Source: Spirosoma fluviale | Lineage (GTDB): Bacteria > Bacteroidota > Bacteroidia > Cytophagales > Spirosomataceae | DNA: 64,000 nucleotides | Reading direction: 5' to 3' | NCBI GenBank assembly: GCA_945906795.1 | Contig: CAMDRO010000007.1 | Location: 1-64,000 of the forward strand | Position numbers and translations under genes: made by a program | Notes under the pieces: model-generated | Database searches by the model: none | Told to the model about the DNA's origin: nothing | The model's input: only the letters and a program-made list of their open reading frames with translations | Part shown: positions 42,217-51,277 of the stretch, piece after piece | Position numbering within the stretch: the stretch's first letter is position 1 | Layout of the letters: each line of letters starts with the position of its first letter

Positions 42217-43476
42217 ATGGAAAAACCAAGAATTATTTCGGTAGATGTTTTGCGAGGTTTGACCATCATGATGATGACCATCGTGAATAATCCGGGTGAT
42301 TGGGCGCACATTTTTTCACCCCTTGAACATGCGGTTTGGCATGGATGGACTCCGACCGATTTAGTCTTCCCTTTCTTTTTATTTATTGTCGGAATATCCG
42401 TAGTCTTGTCAAATCCAGAACGAACAATGGACTGGAAAAAATTAATCACAAGAACGCTTCGGATTTTTTTATTAGGCATGACGCTTGCTTTTTTTTCTCG
42501 GATTAAAATAGGCGAATTATCAGGACTAGGATTGTTGGCAATCCGACTTATTTACACGGCCATCATGACGGTTTTATTGCTAGGAAATTACGCCCTTAAA
42601 AAACAATTTTATGTGGCCATTGGGCTATTTATTTTAACGATCTTTTTATGTTTTGGTGGGTTTGAATCTTTTGAATATGTTCGGATTCCTGGGGTACTTC
42701 AAAGAATTTCATTGGTCTTTTTTGTCATCAGTTTATTGTACCATTTTTTGTCATTGCGCCTTCTGGGAGCTTTGGGTATATTTTTTCTTATTTTATATTA
42801 TGTATTGATGACACAAATTCCCGTTCCCGGCTTTGGTGCGGCCAATGTAGAAGTGGGCAAAAATTTAGCCGCATGGCTTGATCATTATGTATTGCCAGGG
42901 CATTTGTGGACCACCTCAAAAACCTGGGATCCCGAAGGAATTTTAAGTACAATACCAGCTATATCAACCGGTATCAGCGGTATTTTTGCAGGCAAGATTT
43001 TGATGTATTCTCAGCCGAGAAAAAGTATTTATTTAATCATCATTGGGGTAATTTTTATAGGATTAGGACTTTGTTGGAATCCTTATTTTCCGATCAATAA
43101 ATCCTTGTGGACGAGTTCATTTGTATTACTTTCCTCAGGTTTTGCTTTTTTATTTATAGGAATTTTACACGAAATTATTGAGCAAAGAAACATCAAAAAA
43201 TGGACGTCTATTTTTGTTATTTTTGGCGTTAATCCCATGCTGGTTTTTTTCTTGTCAGGGGTCATTCCAAGGGCCTTGAATATGATTAAAATTCTGCTAA
43301 CCGGAGATCCGGAACAATTTGAGTTGGGACTTATTTCGTATGTATACCGACAAGGAATTCAACCGTATTTTATTGACTTGCGTTGGGCTTCTTTCGCCGG
43401 CGCATTCGTATATCTGTTGATTTGGTTTTTTATTTTATATCTATTTAAACGTCAAAATATAATCTTCAAAGTCTAA
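42217..43476 (+). CDS. HGSNAT/NagX-like membrane acyltransferase (DUF5009)
   Basis: 419 residues with about ten to eleven helices. The start SVDVLRGLTIMMMTIVNNPGDW and HGWTPTDLVFPFFLFIVGIS are diagnostic of the heparan-alpha-glucosaminide N-acetyltransferase-like family, which moves acetyl groups across a membrane to amino sugars. In Bacteroidota such genes sit in glycan-degradation loci. An AATCTTTG near-match to the -7 motif ends one base before the ATG. Its stop codon shares one base with the start of the FAD oxidoreductase (TAATG), so the two are coupled. Confidence 0.88.
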   Translation: MEKPRIISVDVLRGLTIMMMTIVNNPGDWAHIFSPLEHAVWHGWTPTDLVFPFFLFIVGISVVLSNPERTMDWKKLITRTLRIFLLGMTLAFFSRIKIGELSGLGLLAIRLIYTAIMTVLLLGNYALKKQFYVAIGLFILTIFLCFGGFESFEYVRIPGVLQRISLVFFVISLLYHFLSLRLLGALGIFFLILYYVLMTQIPVPGFGAANVEVGKNLAAWLDHYVLPGHLWTTSKTWDPEGILSTIPAISTGISGIFAGKILMYSQPRKSIYLIIIGVIFIGLGLCWNPYFPINKSLWTSSFVLLSSGFAFLFIGILHEIIEQRNIKKWTSIFVIFGVNPMLVFFLSGVIPRALNMIKILLTGDPEQFELGLISYVYRQGIQPYFIDLRWASFAGAFVYLLIWFFILYLFKRQNIIFKV

Positions 43477-45110
43477 TGAAACGTAACCTAATTTTACTCA
43501 TTTTATTTTTTCCCTATATCGTTTTATCCCAAATTAAAACCGCCGATGTGATTATTTATGGGGGTAATGCTTCTGCAGTGATTGCGGCAGTCCAAGTTAA
43601 AAAAATGGGGAAATCGGTTCTTATTGTTTGTCCAGATATCCATTTAGGAGGTTTGACTTCGGGAGGCTTGGGTTTTACGGATACGGGCAACAAGGAAGTG
43701 ATCGGAGGATTAGCACGTGATTTTTACCAACGCGTTTATCAACATTATCAAAAAGATGCGAATTGGATGTGGCAGAAAAAATCCGAATATGGCAATAAAG
43801 GACAAGGGACCGTGGCCATGGACGGGGTAAATCGGACGATGTGGATTTTTGAACCTCATGCGGCAGAACAGATTTTTGAAGATTACGCAAAGGAATTTGG
43901 CATTCAAATTTTTAGAAATGAATGGCTTGATCGAAGTTCAAATGGCATTAAAAAGAAGGATGGAAAAATCCAATCGATTCGAATGCTTTCGGGAAAAACA
44001 TATCTAGGCAAAATGTTTATCGACGCTACCTACGAGGGTGATTTAATGGCTTTGGCTGGGGTCAATTTCCATGTGGGCCGAGAGCCTAATTCGATGTTTG
44101 GAGAACAATGGAATGGCGTCCAAGTAGGCGTGTTTCAGCATGGACATTATTTTAAATCTAAAATAAGTCCGTATAAAATTATTGGTAATCCTAGCAGTGG
44201 ATTATTGCCCGAAATATCATCCGAATCACCGGGGATTAATGGTTCAGGAGATCATAAAATTCAAGCGTATTGTTACCGTATGTGTTTGAGTAATCACCCC
44301 GACAACCGAATTCCATTTGCAAAACCAGTGGGCTATGATCCCGCACGTTACGAAATTATTGCGCGTGTTTTTGCTAGCGGTTGGCGTGAAACTTTTGACA
44401 AATTTGATTTTATCCCGAACAGAAAAACAGATACCAATAATCACGGCCCATTCAGCACGGATTTTCTTGGTAAAAATTATGACTATCCAGAAGCCACTTA
44501 TGCTAGAAGAAATCAAATTTTAATGGAGCATCAATTATACCAAAAGGGATTGATGTACTTTTTGCAAAATGACTCACGTGTTCCAACGGAAGTCCAAGAA
44601 AAGATGAAAACGTGGGGTTTGGCCAAGGATGAATTTGTTAAAAATGGCGGTTGGCCACATCAAATTTACGTCCGCGAAGCTAGGCGCATGCGGGGGGAAT
44701 TCATTATGAAAGAAGCGGATGCATTAGGAAAAACTCAAGTTCCATCTCCTGTAGGAATGGGATCCTATGCATTAGACGCACATAATGCTCAGAGATTTGT
44801 GACTAAAGAGGGCTTCGTACAGAACGAGGGAGACATCGGCGTGGCTCCATTAAAACCTTATTCCATCGCTTATGGATCCATTATTCCCAAGGAAAAGGAG
44901 TGCACTAACTTGTTGGTCCCCGTGTGCATGTCCAGCACCCACATTGCCTATGGATCGATTCGAATGGAACCCGTTTTCATGATTTTAGGCCAGTCGGCAG
45001 CCACCGCAGCAGTGCTTTCTATTGAACATAAAACTAGCCCACAAAAGTTGCCCTATGAAATGCTTAAAAAACGTTTATTGGCAGACCAACAAATTATAGA
45101 GAGAAATTAG
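43476..45110 (+). CDS. exported FAD-dependent oxidoreductase (PF12831 type)
   Basis: 544 residues with a signal peptide (about 1-18). FAD Rossmann motif IIYGGNASAVIAAVQ, then GGLTSGGLGFTD, MFIDATYEGDLMALAG and the C-terminal GQSAATAAVLSIE, as in the FAD_oxidored family. These proteins are common in Bacteroidota and Planctomycetes carbohydrate loci, but their substrates are mostly unknown. Coupled to the HGSNAT-like gene through overlapping TAATG. Confidence 0.88.
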   Translation: MKRNLILLILFFPYIVLSQIKTADVIIYGGNASAVIAAVQVKKMGKSVLIVCPDIHLGGLTSGGLGFTDTGNKEVIGGLARDFYQRVYQHYQKDANWMWQKKSEYGNKGQGTVAMDGVNRTMWIFEPHAAEQIFEDYAKEFGIQIFRNEWLDRSSNGIKKKDGKIQSIRMLSGKTYLGKMFIDATYEGDLMALAGVNFHVGREPNSMFGEQWNGVQVGVFQHGHYFKSKISPYKIIGNPSSGLLPEISSESPGINGSGDHKIQAYCYRMCLSNHPDNRIPFAKPVGYDPARYEIIARVFASGWRETFDKFDFIPNRKTDTNNHGPFSTDFLGKNYDYPEATYARRNQILMEHQLYQKGLMYFLQNDSRVPTEVQEKMKTWGLAKDEFVKNGGWPHQIYVREARRMRGEFIMKEADALGKTQVPSPVGMGSYALDAHNAQRFVTKEGFVQNEGDIGVAPLKPYSIAYGSIIPKEKECTNLLVPVCMSSTHIAYGSIRMEPVFMILGQSAATAAVLSIEHKTSPQKLPYEMLKKRLLADQQIIERN

Positions 45111-45303
45111 TTGCCATTTTATTAAACAAAGGAATCCCCTTTAATACACGGCTATTTTTATGGGTTAAGTCATTAGGGACCAAAAATATTTATTTTTCGG
45201 CAAAATCGTTTATCCAAGGTCCTGATTTAAATCAAGTTTAAAATTGCTTAACCGATAATCATTTGTAATATGTAGATGTTCTAAATATTTTAACCACTAA
45301 CCT

Positions 45304-46503
45304 ATGTTATTAAGCATCTCTTATTCGGGATTTATCATTTCGTTCGTTTTAGTTTTTTTCCTGAATAAAACCAATCGAGCCAACATCTATTTAATCTTTT
45401 TTTTTCTAATCAATAGCATTTATGGCTTATCACATCACTCCGTTATGTATTCGAAATCGCCTATATTGATTGCGATTTTATTCATCAATTTCATCCCTAT
45501 TTTTGCACTATCAGGGCCCATGATTTATTTCTATTTTAGGTCAACGATAAACGGGGGAAATGCTAAAATAAGGCCCTGGGATTTTTTACATTTTTTGCCA
45601 TCATGCGTGTTGTTTCTGAATGCATTGCCCTATATCTTGACTTCCTTTCAATACAAAATTGAGGTAGCCAAATTGGCCATTTTAAATACTTCTACCTTAG
45701 CCTTAATACCACATCCTTTTTTCCCCGCAAATTTAACTTTTGCATTTTTTCCTATTCAAGGGCTTTTATATATTTCTTTTTGTATCGTGCTGTATTTCAT
45801 TCACCTAAAAAAGCAGAATCAATATTTAATTCCTCCCTTTAAATTTCGTTGGGATAAAAATTGGCATTTTATTTTTTTACTCATTTCTTTCTTCCTTTAC
45901 TTTTCCTATTCTTTAACGTCAGTAGTTATTTTAATTTATGGGATTCCTACCATAAAAAATGAGGCAGTGACTCTGATATTAAATGTTTCTGTTATTTTCT
46001 TTTTCTTTTCAAATCTATCTATTTTACTCTTTCCAAGAGAATTGTATGGCATTCCTTTGATTGGTAAACACATTAAAAAATTAGGCCAACAAATGTCAGC
46101 CATGGAGGATGATCTACAGTTGAATAGAAATTCAAACGTTTTCTTCTTAGTTCCCAAGCGGTTAAATGAAATTACAGAAGTCATTCGAGATTATTTATTA
46201 GGCAGTCCTTGCATCCGTCCTGGTTTTAACTTAAGCCAAATGTCTTTGGAACTGCACATTCCTAAACACCAGTTGACCTACTTTTTCAATGATCACCTCA
46301 AAATCACATTCAACGACTGGAAAAATGAAATTCGAATTACACATTTTATAAGTTTACTGAAAAATGGACAGGCAATAAATAATACACAAGAAAGCCTCTC
46401 TCAATCCTCGGGATTTTTATCTAGGTCTAAATTCACGAATGCCTTCAAGAAAAGCCAAGGGATGACGCCGTCCGCCTTCATAAAAGATTTAATTTTAGAT
46501 TAG
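45304..46503 (+). CDS. membrane-anchored AraC-family transcriptional regulator
   Basis: 399 residues. The first about 245 residues form seven hydrophobic segments. A linker follows, then an AraC-type double helix-turn-helix (about 290-395: LSQMSLELHIPKHQLTYFFN and SQSSGFLSRSKFTNAFKKSQGMTPSAF). 7TM-AraC fusions are a Bacteroidota speciality in which the membrane part may sense an extracellular or lipid signal. Candidate regulator of the catabolic genes on either side (inference). The leader contains AACCTATG directly at the start codon. Confidence 0.85.
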   Translation: MLLSISYSGFIISFVLVFFLNKTNRANIYLIFFFLINSIYGLSHHSVMYSKSPILIAILFINFIPIFALSGPMIYFYFRSTINGGNAKIRPWDFLHFLPSCVLFLNALPYILTSFQYKIEVAKLAILNTSTLALIPHPFFPANLTFAFFPIQGLLYISFCIVLYFIHLKKQNQYLIPPFKFRWDKNWHFIFLLISFFLYFSYSLTSVVILIYGIPTIKNEAVTLILNVSVIFFFFSNLSILLFPRELYGIPLIGKHIKKLGQQMSAMEDDLQLNRNSNVFFLVPKRLNEITEVIRDYLLGSPCIRPGFNLSQMSLELHIPKHQLTYFFNDHLKITFNDWKNEIRITHFISLLKNGQAINNTQESLSQSSGFLSRSKFTNAFKKSQGMTPSAFIKDLILD

Positions 46504-46871
46504 ACTGTACCCATTTGTCAAAAGGGTATATTTTAAAATTGGGCTCAGATGTCTTTAATGAGCTTAATCTAAGTTCAACTTGTACCTTTTCAATAATAGG
46601 GTTCAACTGAATAGCCCTTCACCAATTTCTTAGCTTTTTCTTCTCTTATATTTGAATCAATCCTCCTAAGGATTTTAGTTCAAAATTACCATAACCACTA
46701 ATGAAGATGTTCATTTCATAAGATTGCTTATTTAATGAAAGAAGAATGTAAAAAAACAGGGTTTTATAAATCCTGCTTTTTTTGTGCCCTATGGCTCGTA
46801 AATAAGCTTTCGATTGCATCCATTCTCCTAATTTTTTTAGAACAATTTCATAATCCATTCGTTAGATTCGC
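46504..46871. other. intergenic region with a hairpin and an unsupported small reading frame
   Basis: 368 bases between the AraC-type and flavin reductase genes. A hairpin-like element at about 46750-46784 (AAAAAACAGG ... CCTG-C-TTTTTT, one bulge) could terminate transcription. A 70-codon minus-strand frame (46646-46858) starts 13 bases from the flavin reductase ATG but runs through the hairpin and resembles no family I know. A decayed gene is possible. Confidence 0.45.
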
Positions 46872-47483
46872 ATGAAATCATTCTCAATAGACCAAATAAA
46901 ATCGCTGGATCGATTTACGCGAACTCATTTAATCAATACGCTGAGTGGCTTTAAAAGTGTTTCTTTGATAGGGACTTTAAATCAAGAAGGGCAGGCCAAC
47001 TTAGCCATATTTAGTAATCTGGTACACATAGGGGCGGAACCAGCGCTGATTGGATTTATCAATAGACCTTTGGAAGCTGCACCGCATACACTAACTAATA
47101 TTCAAGCGACCGAGTTTTATACCGTGAATCATGTGCACCAAGATATTTATGCCAAGGCCCATCAGACCAGTGCAAAATATCCTGAACACATTTCTGAGTT
47201 TGAGGCTGTGGGCCTAACTCCCCTTTTTAGACCTGGAATTTCAGCTCCATTTGTGGAGGAATCTAACATTCAATACGTACTTAAATTGGAAGAGGTAATT
47301 CCGATCCAATTGAATGGGACTTTCTTGGTTGTTGGCTCGCTCCAACAAGCATTCATTCCAGAGGAAATCATGGATGAGGAGGGTTATTTGTCCATCGAAA
47401 AAGCCAATAGCCTTTGCTCATTAGGGATTAATGGCTATTACGAAACAAAACTTTTGGAAAAGTTACCCTATGCCAAAGCCTAA
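46872..47483 (+). CDS. flavin reductase-like FMN-binding protein
   Basis: 203 residues of the flavin reductase/FMN-binding split-barrel group: TLSGFKSVSLIGTLNQEGQ, ANLAIFSNLVHIGAEP, GFINRPLEAAPHT and FYTVNHV. Members of this cytoplasmic family reduce flavins or act as flavoenzymes. No obvious functional link to the neighbouring glycan genes. Its stop is one base from the stop of the convergent gene at 47485. Confidence 0.88.
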   Translation: MKSFSIDQIKSLDRFTRTHLINTLSGFKSVSLIGTLNQEGQANLAIFSNLVHIGAEPALIGFINRPLEAAPHTLTNIQATEFYTVNHVHQDIYAKAHQTSAKYPEHISEFEAVGLTPLFRPGISAPFVEESNIQYVLKLEEVIPIQLNGTFLVVGSLQQAFIPEEIMDEEGYLSIEKANSLCSLGINGYYETKLLEKLPYAKA

Positions 47484-47484
47484 T

Positions 47485-49644
47485 TTACTCAATCAAAAAC
47501 CAAGTATAGGAATCTGGAGCAATGGTGAAATCTAACCTAATTTCCTTGGTAGGGTTTAATGAAATTGCTTTTTTCATACCATCTTTCGAGGTAAGATTGG
47601 CCGTTTTTGAAATACCCGTATAATACAAGGGCAAGGAAATTTTCCGCTGCATAATTTCTTTTGTAGGATTATATAGCATCACAAAACCCTTATGCTTTCC
47701 CCCCGGATTTACATGTAAAAACCCATCCCAATCCCTGCCATCCGGTCGGCGCATTTGAATCATATCCGCATTTAATACATCTCGATATTTTTTGTACCAA
47801 TCCAAGGTTTCTTTCACCATGATCCTGGTTTCTTCACTATCAAAGAGCCTTGGGCCTCGATAACAGGCTTGTACCCCCGCCCCATAATATTGAATCATGA
47901 GTTGGTGATAATCTTTTAAATGCTCTTTCAACGGTTCTAAAACTGCCTCAGGCCCTCCTCCTTGGTATCGAGTCAATGGGACAAAACCCCAGCTCATTGA
48001 CGCTGTTTTTTCAATGGTTCCATCGTGTATATTTTGCCGATTTAATATTTTTTGCTGGTCCCTCGAAAGACTAAAATTCACCTCTCGATACCCAATGCCA
48101 ATCTTATGTGTGCCGTCCAGAAAATACCAATCTGGGGCATTGATATAGACTCCTTTCTCATTGAGCCAACGATATAATTCCTTTTGAATTTCCATTTGGC
48201 GCCATTGTGAATCTTTCAAACCTTCATGGCCCGGGTGTACTGTAGAGGCACAAACATCTCCTGGATAGGGGCCGTCATTTTCCCAAATATCAAAACCCGT
48301 TTTCGTGTAAAACAGCTTTATTTTATCTCGATAGGCCAGTCCCCACGGACTTCCAAAACAGGGAGCATTACCAAAAAATGCACCGCCCGGTTTGCCCGTT
48401 TTGGGGTCTATTACATCGTCGGCATCACTGATGCGCCGACTGCTAAACAACGAATATCCGCCAATTAGAATATTTTTAGCATGAGCATAATCGGCCAGTG
48501 ATTTCCAGCGACTTATATTTGCCGCTGCCGAATCCTCCATTTTCAAATGACTCCCAAAACTTAGAATTACGGCCTCATATCCCGTAGCCACACATTGGTC
48601 GATGGCCGTTTTAACTTCAGCGTCATTCTTGCTAACTAAGTGCATGAAGATCGGATTTTGAGTAGTCCAAGGAGAAATTTTTTGATACATCTTTCGAATC
48701 ATTAAACCCCTTCTTTGGCGATCATAGCTATCCATGAGCAACTCATGTGTTCTTGGAGATTTAAAAATTTCACCAGGTTTCAAATCGATGCCCGGAGCTT
48801 TATCCGGATATATTTCCAACAAACATGGGGTCTCAAAATTATAATTGACCTGCGATGTATATGCCGGCTCCGTCTTCCAATGCGTCGTCTGATCACTAAT
48901 ATCATAGCGCATCGCATTGTTAAATGCGTAATTGGTCTCCACATAAATACCATGCTGTTTCTTCATTTCTTCTGGTTTCCCCACCACCGCACTTTCTTCC
49001 TCCACCAATCCCAACACCTCATGAATCACCCGATCGATCGCTAATTTTTGCGCACTCTTGTTTTCGATTTGTACCCATTTGATGAGCAAGGGTAAGCCAT
49101 GGATCAACTCATAATTAACATATAAATGAATGCCTTTAAGTTCGGCAAGTGGAGAGGTGAATTCAAAAGAAATTTGTTTTCCAGTGGCCTGCGCATGATT
49201 CGATGCCCAGGTTTTTCTTTGCCATGAAATAAAGGGCTTGACATCTGATATAGTAGATCCTACAAAAACAAAATCTTCCTGTCCCGCAGTCATTTGGGAT
49301 AACCACTCGGGCTTTAAATAAGCCCTTTCTTTTTGGCCTTCCATTCCTCCCACCGCATACATTTTCCCATTTAAAATAATTTTGGCCTCTGGCTGTACCG
49401 CCCGCAAAAGTTGTTGGCCATTGCTTAAATTGGCATAACTATAACAGACTAAATTCTTGCCCACATAAAATTCTCTTCGTAAAAGTCCATTATCCAAAAT
49501 AAAGTTTGAACCTTTCTGGATAATGCTTGCTTTCTGCAATACGGGTTTAATTAACCAGTCATTTGCAACGTTAACAAATTGGCTTTTACTTTCTAATGAT
49601 AAGAAAATTAGGATAATAGGAAAATATTTTAGTATTTTCATCAT
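47485..49644 (-). CDS. exported glycoside hydrolase-like protein, family not certain
   Basis: 719 residues with a signal peptide (about 1-21). The N-terminal half is beta-rich (about 25-290), like the sandwich domain of GH36-type enzymes. The middle suggests a TIM barrel, with AVILSFGSH, LIGGYSLFSSRR, FDIWENDGPYPGD and APDWYFLDGTHKIGIGYRE as possible active-site loops. The C-terminus looks like a small beta domain. Distant similarity to clan GH-D (alpha-galactosidase-like) is my best guess. A TTGGTTT element (one mismatch to the TAGGTTT leader motif) precedes it, and only 19 bases separate it from the divergent sulfatase. Confidence 0.6.
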   Translation of the reverse strand: MMKILKYFPIILIFLSLESKSQFVNVANDWLIKPVLQKASIIQKGSNFILDNGLLRREFYVGKNLVCYSYANLSNGQQLLRAVQPEAKIILNGKMYAVGGMEGQKERAYLKPEWLSQMTAGQEDFVFVGSTISDVKPFISWQRKTWASNHAQATGKQISFEFTSPLAELKGIHLYVNYELIHGLPLLIKWVQIENKSAQKLAIDRVIHEVLGLVEEESAVVGKPEEMKKQHGIYVETNYAFNNAMRYDISDQTTHWKTEPAYTSQVNYNFETPCLLEIYPDKAPGIDLKPGEIFKSPRTHELLMDSYDRQRRGLMIRKMYQKISPWTTQNPIFMHLVSKNDAEVKTAIDQCVATGYEAVILSFGSHLKMEDSAAANISRWKSLADYAHAKNILIGGYSLFSSRRISDADDVIDPKTGKPGGAFFGNAPCFGSPWGLAYRDKIKLFYTKTGFDIWENDGPYPGDVCASTVHPGHEGLKDSQWRQMEIQKELYRWLNEKGVYINAPDWYFLDGTHKIGIGYREVNFSLSRDQQKILNRQNIHDGTIEKTASMSWGFVPLTRYQGGGPEAVLEPLKEHLKDYHQLMIQYYGAGVQACYRGPRLFDSEETRIMVKETLDWYKKYRDVLNADMIQMRRPDGRDWDGFLHVNPGGKHKGFVMLYNPTKEIMQRKISLPLYYTGISKTANLTSKDGMKKAISLNPTKEIRLDFTIAPDSYTWFLIE

Positions 49645-49663
49645 GTCAAAATTGGTTTAAATC

Positions 49664-51277
49664 ATGCGAAATATACTCATAATTTTTTGTTCTCTTTTTC
49701 CCTTTTCCGGGCTATTTGCAAAGCCGCAAAACCCAATCAAAAAGCCAAACATCGTTTGGATTGTGTGTGAAGACATGTCTCCTCACCTCGGTTCCTATGG
49801 TGAAAGAGTGGCTAATACACCCGTATTAGACCAATTAGCTAAAGAAGCGGTTCGTTATACCCAAGTATATTCTACCGCAGGAGTATGTGCCCCGAGCCGT
49901 TGTGCGCTCATTACTGGAAATTACCAAACTGCTATCGGTGGGCATAATATGCGCACGTTAGGTCTTTCTGCTAACGCATTAGATGATTATCCCAAAGGCC
50001 TAAAACCTTATTCAGCCGTCATCCCGGCTGGGGTAAAATGCTTTTCCGAATACCTTCGAATGGCCGGTTATTATTGCACCAATAATGCCAAACAAGATTA
50101 TCAGTTTGAGGCGCCAGTGACGGCTTGGGATGAAAGTAGCAAGAAGGCTCATTGGCGTAAAAGACCAGATAAATCCCAGCCTTTCTTCTCTGTTTTTAAT
50201 ATTGAGACAACACATGAATCCCAAGTTTGGGCTCGAGAAAAACAACCACTTTTGGTTAATCCTAAAGATGTGATGGTGCCGCCTTTTTATCCGGATGATT
50301 CTGTAAGCCGCAAAACCATGGCTCGCTTTCTGTCGAATGTGATGGTGATGGACCAACAAGTTGGCGCGATCATCAACCAATTAAAAGAGGATGGGTTGTA
50401 TGAAGAAAGCATTATCTTTTTTTACAGCGACCATGGCGATGGGATGCCATTTGTGAAGCGGGAGTTATCCCAAAGGGGATTAAAAGTTCCTTTGCTGATT
50501 AAAGCACCTAATTTACCCAAAGGAAAAGTAGATAATCAGTTGATCAGCTTTGTTGATTTTGGGCCAACGGTCCTTTCCTTGGCAGGTGTAACTTTGCCTA
50601 AAACGCTTCATGGCCAGCCTTTTTTAGGGATTCAAAAAGCAAAAGCAAAGCGTCAATATATTTATGCCGCTCGCGATCGAATGGATTCAGAATATGACCG
50701 AGTACGTGCCGTCAGTGATGGCCGCTTTAAATACATTCGGAATTATATGCCCGAAAAATCATACTATCAAAACATTAAATATCGACTTCAAAATCCTTTG
50801 ATGAAGCATATGTTAGCGCTGAAAGATGCGGGAAAATTGAATGAAACTCAGTTGAAATGGTTTAGGCCAACCAAATCCGTGGAGGAATTATTTGACACCC
50901 AAAATGATCCGCATGAATTTAATAATTTGGCGAATAATCCTACCTATAAAGATAAATTACTCGAACTAAGAGGGAAACATTTGGCCTGGATAAAACAATA
51001 CGGTGACCTGGGGGCAAAGCCTGAATTAGAGATGATTAAAGAATGGTGGAATGGCGAGTCTGGTCCCCCTGTTACCGATAAGGCCATTGTTTCTTTAGCC
51101 GATGGGGCGGTGAAATTATCCTGCCCAACCGCCGGAGCGTCGATCGGTTTTAGAAAGAATTCAAAGGAAACTTGGAAAGTTTATACCCAACCGTTTGCCG
51201 TCAATAACGGAGATTCGCTTTATGTCATGAGCCATCGAATCGGATTTGTACCTACCGAAATACGGTTGAAAAACTAG
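49664..51277 (+). CDS. secreted sulfatase (formylglycine-dependent)
   Basis: 537 residues with a signal peptide (about 1-20). The family opening NIVWIVCEDMSPHLGSYG supplies metal ligands, the formylglycine motif CAPSR begins at Cys75 (GVCAPSRCALITGNY), and FFYSDHGDGMP carries the second metal site. A C-terminal extension (about 470-537) looks like a small beta domain. It would hydrolyse sulfate esters on a polysaccharide; the S1 subfamily cannot be assigned by eye. Cys75 must be converted to formylglycine, and no maturase gene is in the window. Convergent with the next sulfatase, sharing CTAG. Confidence 0.92.
   Translation: MRNILIIFCSLFPFSGLFAKPQNPIKKPNIVWIVCEDMSPHLGSYGERVANTPVLDQLAKEAVRYTQVYSTAGVCAPSRCALITGNYQTAIGGHNMRTLGLSANALDDYPKGLKPYSAVIPAGVKCFSEYLRMAGYYCTNNAKQDYQFEAPVTAWDESSKKAHWRKRPDKSQPFFSVFNIETTHESQVWAREKQPLLVNPKDVMVPPFYPDDSVSRKTMARFLSNVMVMDQQVGAIINQLKEDGLYEESIIFFYSDHGDGMPFVKRELSQRGLKVPLLIKAPNLPKGKVDNQLISFVDFGPTVLSLAGVTLPKTLHGQPFLGIQKAKAKRQYIYAARDRMDSEYDRVRAVSDGRFKYIRNYMPEKSYYQNIKYRLQNPLMKHMLALKDAGKLNETQLKWFRPTKSVEELFDTQNDPHEFNNLANNPTYKDKLLELRGKHLAWIKQYGDLGAKPELEMIKEWWNGESGPPVTDKAIVSLADGAVKLSCPTAGASIGFRKNSKETWKVYTQPFAVNNGDSLYVMSHRIGFVPTEIRLKN

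Noticed and set aside
46646-46858. 70-codon minus-strand reading frame
   Set aside because: No recognised family, runs through a hairpin, and its start abuts the divergent flavin reductase. Treated as intergenic, though a decayed gene is possible.
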